DNA of 15,742 nucleotides, from NCBI GenBank assembly GCA_017551845.1, contig JAFZKR010000061.1, forward strand, positions 1 through 15,742, written 5' to 3'. A program made the position numbers and the translations under genes. The notes beneath the pieces were generated by a model. The model was not told where the DNA came from, made no database searches, and saw nothing but the letters and a program-made list of their open reading frames with translations. This DNA comes from Bacteroidaceae bacterium (lineage in GTDB: Bacteria; Bacteroidota; Bacteroidia; Bacteroidales; Bacteroidaceae). Shown in pieces: positions 7,510 to 13,158 of this stretch. Position 1 is the first letter of the stretch, and the number at the start of each line of letters is the position of its first letter.

Positions 7510-9138
7510 TCAATAGGATTCCTGATGGAAGTAGTCAAAATCAGCATAGCCGCCAGCCTCTTTTGTACAGAAACTGTAGAGGCCCGTGCGGTATCCGGTG
7601 AAATAGTCCAAACTGAAGGACATCTGAAGGACTGCATCCACATCGTTCCAGCTCTTGCCGTCCAATGAGTAACTCATGAAGGCCTGATCCGGACGTTCTC
7701 CTTCGGCCTGCGGAGTGAACACATAGCGTATCTTGAGCCACACCTTGTCCTGAGTGAGCGGCACACGGAGAGCCTCGGTATCAGGACTGGGCTGATTCTC
7801 TGCCTGCTGTGGGCCACGACGACGGCCCATGTTCCGGTGAGTCATGGCTACAAGACTTTTGGAACCGTTATCGTCCACCTCCACACCAATGGTGCAGTAG
7901 TTGCTCTGGAAAGCTACTATACCTGCTCTGTCGCCCGGTTTCATGCCGGAAGCGTCCAAAAGTACCTCGCTGTAGCAACGGGGGCCTACAGTGCGCTGGG
8001 TGAGAGTGTTGCGGGCATCCGTTACATTCGTGGCCAGCTGTCCGGTCTTGAGGCGGAGCCATCCCTTGCGCTCAGTGACCGACCATGCGCTGTCATCAGG
8101 CTTGTGGTTCCACTGCCAAACCAGATCCAGTTCATTCTTCTTGTAGTTGAACTCGTCATTGTCCCATGTGCGGTTCTTGCCACTCTCCGGAAGATTGACA
8201 GTGAACTGTTTTACAGGTTTGGTGTCATCACCCAGAATGGGCCATCCGTCAACCCATTTGACAGGTTGTAGGGTGGGGATACGTCCCACTGCACCGTGGT
8301 CCTGGAACATAATGGCGTACCAATCGCCCTTCTGTGTCTCAATGATACCTCCCTGTGCCACACCGTCACCGCGACCATCGAATGCTCCGCTCAGGATGAC
8401 TTTCCTTTCGTATGGTCCGAAGAGTTCCTTGGAACGCCAGCATGTTTCAGTACGGACACCGCCGCTCGGCCAGTCAATCTCGAGGATGTAGTAGTAATCA
8501 CCTATATGATATATATGGGCGCCCTCAGCACGAAGGTTGAAACCCTGACGCGGGGAGTCTATGAGGACCTTCTCCTCGGCTCCGGCCTTGATGGCGGAAC
8601 CGTCCGGTTCCAGTTCGATGATACGCAGTTCACCGTTACCCCACACAACATACAGATGCCCGTCCTCGAACAACATGGAGGCATCGTGGAACGGACGGTT
8701 GATAACGGAACGCTCCCAGTTGCTCTTGTAAATGTCCTTGGTTCTGTAGATGTAGGTCTTGGCCTGGTCATTGGCTATGAACAAGGCATAATATGTGCCG
8801 TTCACATAACGCAGTGAAGTGGCCCACTGGCCCTTGCCGTAAGCATTGCGGCCATTGCGCAGATTGTATATGTCATCGTCGTTCAGGACATCATATACAT
8901 AACTTATTATCTCCCAGTGAACAAGATCCTTGGAGTGCATGATAGGCGCACCGGGGCAGAAATACATGGTGGTGCTCACCATGTAGTAGTCATCGCCCAC
9001 GCGGATCCAGTCATTGTCCGGAATATCGGTATATGTAAGCGGGTTTACACATTCGGTCACCTTGCTCCCTGTAGAGCATCCTGATACAGCCAAGACCGTG
9101 ATGAAAGCCGCTGCTATGAACAGTCTGTGCAGTTTCAT
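7510..9138 (-). CDS. GH43 (subfamily 12-like) glycosidase lipoprotein with C-terminal beta-sandwich
   Basis: 542 aa. I chose the ATG at 9138 because it starts the lipoprotein signal MKLHRLFIAAAFITVLAVSG followed by lipidated Cys21; it lies 2 bases after the upstream stop. An ATG at 9144 that overlaps that stop (ATGA) is also possible, and 9159 is less likely. The catalytic five-blade propeller covers about 32-315. Candidate catalytic residues are D41 (base, 'IPDNDWIRVGDDYYMVS'), D152 (pKa modulator, 'FHDASMLFEDG') and E205 (acid, 'RAEGAHIYHIGDYYYILE'). Residues about 325-540 form the concanavalin A-like domain typical of GH43 beta-xylosidase/arabinofuranosidase proteins. Expected activity is alpha-L-arabinofuranosidase or beta-xylosidase on xylan fragments. 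No acidic surface-export signal follows Cys21, which favours a periplasmic location (inference). A Gly-Arg-Gln-rich insertion sits at 436-450. Last gene of the xylan operon. Confidence 0.9.
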   Translation of the reverse strand: MKLHRLFIAAAFITVLAVSGCSTGSKVTECVNPLTYTDIPDNDWIRVGDDYYMVSTTMYFCPGAPIMHSKDLVHWEIISYVYDVLNDDDIYNLRNGRNAYGKGQWATSLRYVNGTYYALFIANDQAKTYIYRTKDIYKSNWERSVINRPFHDASMLFEDGHLYVVWGNGELRIIELEPDGSAIKAGAEEKVLIDSPRQGFNLRAEGAHIYHIGDYYYILEIDWPSGGVRTETCWRSKELFGPYERKVILSGAFDGRGDGVAQGGIIETQKGDWYAIMFQDHGAVGRIPTLQPVKWVDGWPILGDDTKPVKQFTVNLPESGKNRTWDNDEFNYKKNELDLVWQWNHKPDDSAWSVTERKGWLRLKTGQLATNVTDARNTLTQRTVGPRCYSEVLLDASGMKPGDRAGIVAFQSNYCTIGVEVDDNGSKSLVAMTHRNMGRRRGPQQAENQPSPDTEALRVPLTQDKVWLKIRYVFTPQAEGERPDQAFMSYSLDGKSWNDVDAVLQMSFSLDYFTGYRTGLYSFCTKEAGGYADFDYFHQESY

Positions 9139-9140
9139 AA

Positions 9141-10493
9141 TCATTCGAATGTAAGCCAATCAACCTGAACCTTTCCTGCTGTAGCCATACGGACCTTCAA
9201 GTGGTGAATGCCCTTCTTGGCACCCGAAACCTTGGCCGATGCGGTTATGACCTGACGGTCTGAGGGAACATCGACAGTAGCGATGATATTGTCATCCTGA
9301 AGGATTTCAAGAGTACCGGCCGACGGAGGAACAATCTTGACGGTCACCTTCTTGGGAGCCTTCTTGAAATCAACAGTGTTGTACTTGGCCCATGCTCCCT
9401 TCTCATAGAAGACTGTCTTCCAGCCTGCGAAGTAGTTGCTCGGCTCAAGATAGGCGATGGAGTCACCGGAAGCACTCAACTGAGTGTAGCGGTCAATCTG
9501 TATCTGGCTCTTGGAGTCAGTCACGCCTATTCCGCGAAGAGTGGGCTTCACCATACGGATGCTGCCGTCCGGCTCAAAGAAAATACTGTCGGCGCATACG
9601 GAACGGTTCTTGTCAAAATCAGGTGAGAACTCGTTGTGGTGGTAGAACAGATAGGTCTGTCCCTTGAACTCTATGATTGAATGATGGTTGGTCCAGCATT
9701 TGGGATAATGCTCCTCAAAGAAAACTCCCATAAACTTGTAGGGGCCGAAAATATTGTCGGCCATGCAGTATGCCAGAACCTCCTCAACTTCACGTGCCCA
9801 CGGGAAAGTCATGTAGTACTTGCCGTTATGCTTGTAAAGGTACGGGCCCTCAACAAGTCCCTTGGTGGGGACCTCCTCCACGCGGTGGCGGTCAGCGGGA
9901 TCGGTTGAGATTGACTTCCAGTCAGGATTCAACTTGGTGATAGTTATGCCCGGCATAACAAGATAGCCCTGACCGTCATCATCAACAAAGATACAGGGGT
10001 CAATACCGCCCACGCCTTCAATAGGAGTAGCCTCGGGAGTATAAGGACCTTCGGGATAATCCGATGTACAGATACCTACCCGGTTACCGCCGAATCCGCG
10101 GCGGCCGTCAGCGCTCGGCTGGGGCTTTGAACCGGCAGGGAAGAAGAAATAGTACTTGCCGTTATTTGGATTCTGCTTGCAGTCAGGTGCCCACATGGAG
10201 TATCCTTTCTCGTTTACCCAAGGTGCGCTCCACTGATCTACAATCATACCGTTATCTGTCCAATCGGTAAGGTTGCTTGAAGAAAATACATGATAGTCCG
10301 CCATGCAGAACCAGTCCTTACGGGCATACTCTGCCGGAGCCTTGATGTCATGTGAAGGAAATACATACACTTTGTCCCCTACAACAAGTGCAGAGGGATC
10401 GGCTGAGAACTGGTCCCTGATAATAGGGTTCTGTGCCGATACTGCTGTCCAAGCCATTGCTACGACAGCCATAGTCAGAAATCTTGCTTTCAT
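9141..10493 (-). CDS. GH43 glycosidase with C-terminal CBM6
   Basis: 450 aa. Signal peptide 1-20 (cleavage near 'TAVSA|QNP') with no lipobox. The GH43 propeller spans about 22-325. Candidate catalytic residues are D32 (base, 'FSADPSALVVGDKVYVFPS'), D165 (pKa modulator, 'GGIDPCIFVDDDGQGYL') and E215 (acid, 'GLVEGPYLYKHNGKYYMTFP'). 'WTNHHSIIEFKGQTYLFYHH' (267-286) is the blade-5 motif that contributes the conserved His. Residues about 332-450 resemble a CBM6 beta-sandwich ('YFAGWKTVFYEKG' to 'KVQVDWLTFE'). This domain pair is typical of arabinoxylan arabinofuranohydrolases and xylosidases of xylan-degrading Bacteroidales; the exact linkage cannot be read from sequence. It starts 17 bases after the GH30 stop and is followed within 2 bases by the next GH43, so it is co-transcribed. 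A Gly/Arg-rich loop at 121-138 is unusual. Confidence 0.92.
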   Translation of the reverse strand: MKARFLTMAVVAMAWTAVSAQNPIIRDQFSADPSALVVGDKVYVFPSHDIKAPAEYARKDWFCMADYHVFSSSNLTDWTDNGMIVDQWSAPWVNEKGYSMWAPDCKQNPNNGKYYFFFPAGSKPQPSADGRRGFGGNRVGICTSDYPEGPYTPEATPIEGVGGIDPCIFVDDDGQGYLVMPGITITKLNPDWKSISTDPADRHRVEEVPTKGLVEGPYLYKHNGKYYMTFPWAREVEEVLAYCMADNIFGPYKFMGVFFEEHYPKCWTNHHSIIEFKGQTYLFYHHNEFSPDFDKNRSVCADSIFFEPDGSIRMVKPTLRGIGVTDSKSQIQIDRYTQLSASGDSIAYLEPSNYFAGWKTVFYEKGAWAKYNTVDFKKAPKKVTVKIVPPSAGTLEILQDDNIIATVDVPSDRQVITASAKVSGAKKGIHHLKVRMATAGKVQVDWLTFE

Positions 10494-10510
10494 TGTAATA
10501 ATATTGTTGG

Positions 10511-13033
10511 TTATTGAATTATTGTTTTCTTTACTTTGCGGTTGCCGTCAGGATAGAGAATCTCCTCGATGTATATTCCCTTTTCCGGTTCAGGCTCAGT
10601 GCACTCCCTGCCGTTCAGATAGTAGAGCTTTTTCACTGTACCGGACAGCGGAGCAGACTGCACAACAGTAGCAATCCTGAATGTTACAGTAAATGCCACC
10701 GGTTCCTTAACACGGACAGTATAGCTGTTGTCAACCACTGACTCAGTCACGTCCGTTCCATTCATCAGCAACTTTTCTATCTCAAATCCTTCATCGGGCT
10801 GTACAGTAAGCTTGACAAACCTGTTATAAATGACCTTGTCGGCATCCAACGATGCGCTGCCGTGTTCGCCACACTCTACCGTCACACCAATCTTAGACTG
10901 TTCAAACCGCGCTTCAAGAGTCCTGTGTCCGGTTATGATGAAGGTATATTCCATATCCGCGCAGACAAGGGAGTTATTCTCATACCAGCCTGTAAACTCA
11001 TATCTCTCCTTTGACACATCGGCCACTACGGTAATGGTATCAAGATATTTCGTGTCAGGATTGATAAGTGAGCCCTTGATATGCGCACCGCCTCCGAAAG
11101 TTGACTTGAGAGTTATGTTGAACTGCCTTCCTGTAAAGACAGGCTTGACTGTCAGAGGCGCTGTGACGCATACCCTGAGAATTGAATCTTCAGTCAGAAC
11201 AACGGAATCGCCTATCTCCCAGGCTGACACACAATAGCCGTAATCAGGGATGGCTGTTATGAACGCGGAGTCACCGTGAGCATACTCTCCGGTTCCTTCA
11301 ACGCGTCCCAAGGAGAGTGCCGGCGTTTCCACAAGATAGCGGTTGATATCCACTACGGCCTTGAAGGTCATGCTGCCGTTTACTGTTCCCGAATATGGGT
11401 TGGAATAAATGGGTTGACCTGTCCCGTCAATCCACGAGATGAAACGGTAACCTTCCGAAGGCTGTGCAAGTATGGTGAAAGTCTCGCCTTCATTGTAAAT
11501 GCCGGAACCGGAGAGCCGTGCTCCCTTCACCGGCGGAAGAGCTACACCATATATATTATTATCAGAACTGAAGAAAGCAGTAAGCTGCATGTCATTATCT
11601 ACCGGGAAGCTGAGGATAGGTGTACTGCCCACCACAACGGTATCGGCCATCCAGCCTATGAATCTGTTGCCTTCTGCGGGAATAGCCTTGATTACAGCTG
11701 TATCACCGTAAACATAACTGCCGGCACCCTCAACTCTGCCCTCGCCGTTGACATCAAGAATCACCTCACCTTTAGTGGCCTTTTCGAACACGAAAGTACA
11801 CACGCTGTACTGTGGCACACTCTCTACCGGAACTGAAGTCCGTTCGGCGTAGTACAACTTGTTTTTTTTCATGTTAACGGTCTCATCGGTCACTACAGAC
11901 AAGCCGTTCTTGGATTCGAACGGAAGCCTGAAAGTCATATCAAAATCACTCTGTGTGGGATTTATGACCATGAATATGATGCTGTCACCCGTCACTGAAC
12001 GGTATGCGGATCCATAAACTCCGCTTGCGCTGTTTATGGTGTGCTCTATGCGTGTACTGCCGGCCACATACTTGGCAAAGTGTGACAGTATATATCCCCG
12101 CTTGGTGATCTGTCCGTTGACAGTCCCGTAATTGCCGTCGCCCATGCAGCCGTAGTAGCGCTTGAGGGAATAGTGGACCCATGCGCTCATATTGGCCAGC
12201 ATGGCATCGTTCACACTCTTGGCAAAGAGGAAACCGTCATCCTTCCAGTTGATGTCCTGGCCTTGTTTTTCCTGACGGTCGTTGATAAGATACTCTGTCA
12301 TCCACACCTCCTTACCCTTCTGTTCGGCAAGAGGATAGGAGGAACCGTTCCACCCGTAGAAGTGTCCTGCCACGATGTCCAATTCCTTACAGGCATCGGA
12401 ATCATTGAGGATGGGATCTATATAGGAATGTGTGAAGTGCACGTCCTCCGGGCAGATAATCTGTGCTTTGATGCGGCTTCCGTACCCTTTCAGGAACTTT
12501 ATGAACTCCTCGCTTGTCCATACGCAGCTCTGGTAACTTGTGGACCAGTCCGGCTCGTTCTGCAGCGATATACCGTCAATGGTTACGCCGTTTTCCTTCA
12601 TCTTGGCTATGAAACGGTTCAGGAAATCGGCCCAGTCGGCATAACGGCTCTCAAGAAGATGCCCTCCATTGCTGTCGGAATTGTTATCCTTCCAACTGGC
12701 AGGAGGGCTCCAGGGGGATGCGAATATGTATGCACCGTATTTTTCGGCTCTCTTGGCATTGGCCACCGCACTGTTCCATGACCACTCGGAATTTCCTATG
12801 TACAGACGCATAATGTTGTACCCGAGTTGGTTCTCACCTTTACCGTACATCTTGTCTATATCGGAATCACCTAACCAGTAACTCCAGGTAGGGCTTGGAG
12901 AGAAACCTCCGAAGCCTGACACATGCTGGAATTCGGTTTGTACATTGACGCTGAATACGGCGTTCTTGGCTGCCGATGCACATACCTGGCATAACAGAAC
13001 GGAGATAAAAGCGGTCAACAGGCGTTTGAACAT
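10511..13033 (-). CDS. GH30 (subfamily 8-like) glucuronoxylanase with five InlB-type repeats
   Basis: 840 aa. Signal peptide 1-21. The (beta/alpha)8 catalytic domain plus side beta-domain covers about 24-418. Motifs: 'HVSGFGGFSPSPTW' (37-50), 'LGYNIMRLYIG' (70-80), 'ASPWSPPASWKDN' (105-117), acid/base E160 in 'ISLQNEPDW' and nucleophile E247 in 'EVWMTEYLIND'. R292 and Y294 in 'LKRYYG' match the glucuronate-contacting Arg and Tyr known from GH30_8 enzymes, which cut xylan at methylglucuronosyl branches. Residues 422-787 hold five divergent InlB B-repeats of about 70 residues (422-489, 494-562, 564-635, 636-712, 713-787), each with a 'GY/RFxxW' or 'YEFTGW' core, as spacers or adhesion modules. 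The tail 801-840 ('KKLYYLNGRECTEPEPEKG') is shared with three other proteins here. First gene of the xylan operon. Confidence 0.93.
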   Translation of the reverse strand: MFKRLLTAFISVLLCQVCASAAKNAVFSVNVQTEFQHVSGFGGFSPSPTWSYWLGDSDIDKMYGKGENQLGYNIMRLYIGNSEWSWNSAVANAKRAEKYGAYIFASPWSPPASWKDNNSDSNGGHLLESRYADWADFLNRFIAKMKENGVTIDGISLQNEPDWSTSYQSCVWTSEEFIKFLKGYGSRIKAQIICPEDVHFTHSYIDPILNDSDACKELDIVAGHFYGWNGSSYPLAEQKGKEVWMTEYLINDRQEKQGQDINWKDDGFLFAKSVNDAMLANMSAWVHYSLKRYYGCMGDGNYGTVNGQITKRGYILSHFAKYVAGSTRIEHTINSASGVYGSAYRSVTGDSIIFMVINPTQSDFDMTFRLPFESKNGLSVVTDETVNMKKNKLYYAERTSVPVESVPQYSVCTFVFEKATKGEVILDVNGEGRVEGAGSYVYGDTAVIKAIPAEGNRFIGWMADTVVVGSTPILSFPVDNDMQLTAFFSSDNNIYGVALPPVKGARLSGSGIYNEGETFTILAQPSEGYRFISWIDGTGQPIYSNPYSGTVNGSMTFKAVVDINRYLVETPALSLGRVEGTGEYAHGDSAFITAIPDYGYCVSAWEIGDSVVLTEDSILRVCVTAPLTVKPVFTGRQFNITLKSTFGGGAHIKGSLINPDTKYLDTITVVADVSKERYEFTGWYENNSLVCADMEYTFIITGHRTLEARFEQSKIGVTVECGEHGSASLDADKVIYNRFVKLTVQPDEGFEIEKLLMNGTDVTESVVDNSYTVRVKEPVAFTVTFRIATVVQSAPLSGTVKKLYYLNGRECTEPEPEKGIYIEEILYPDGNRKVKKTIIQ

Positions 13034-13051
13034 AACTTTTCCGATTTAGAG

Positions 13052-13080
13052 CAAAGATATTACTATTTTTCCAAAAACAA
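13052..13080 (-). promoter_or_regulatory. Bacteroidota sigma-AB promoter of the xylan operon
   Basis: On the minus strand TATCTTTG (13059-13052) is an exact TAnnTTTG -7 box, and TTG (13080-13078) sits 18 bases upstream as the -33 element. Transcription would start near 13045, about 12 bases before the GH30 ATG. This is housekeeping-type; no operator or hybrid two-component binding site is recognisable. Confidence 0.75.
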
Positions 13081-13090
13081 GGGATAGCGG

Positions 13091-13133
13091 AAAAAAACAA
13101 TCGGCGGAGAGTCCCCATTGGGCTCCCCGCCGA
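13091..13133 (-). terminator. Intrinsic terminator of the right paralog
   Basis: TCGGCGG (13101-13107) pairs with CCGCCGA (13127-13133), and the stem continues with one mismatch through the inner GAGTCC/GGGCTC pairing to a short loop. On the minus strand the hairpin is followed by TTGTTTTTTT. It ends the right paralog's mRNA 25 bases after its stop and insulates it from the GH30 promoter. Confidence 0.9.
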
Positions 13134-13158
13134 TATTGTCAGTCAAGAGTCAGTCAGG

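Noticed and set aside
10494..10510. Separate promoter between GH30 and the first GH43
   Set aside because: The gap is only 17 bases and contains no TAnnTTTG box; operon read-through explains it.
12173..12781. 202-residue open frame on the + strand opposite the GH30 catalytic domain
   Set aside because: It lies fully within the GH30 gene, whose catalytic residues are read on the other strand; a shadow frame.
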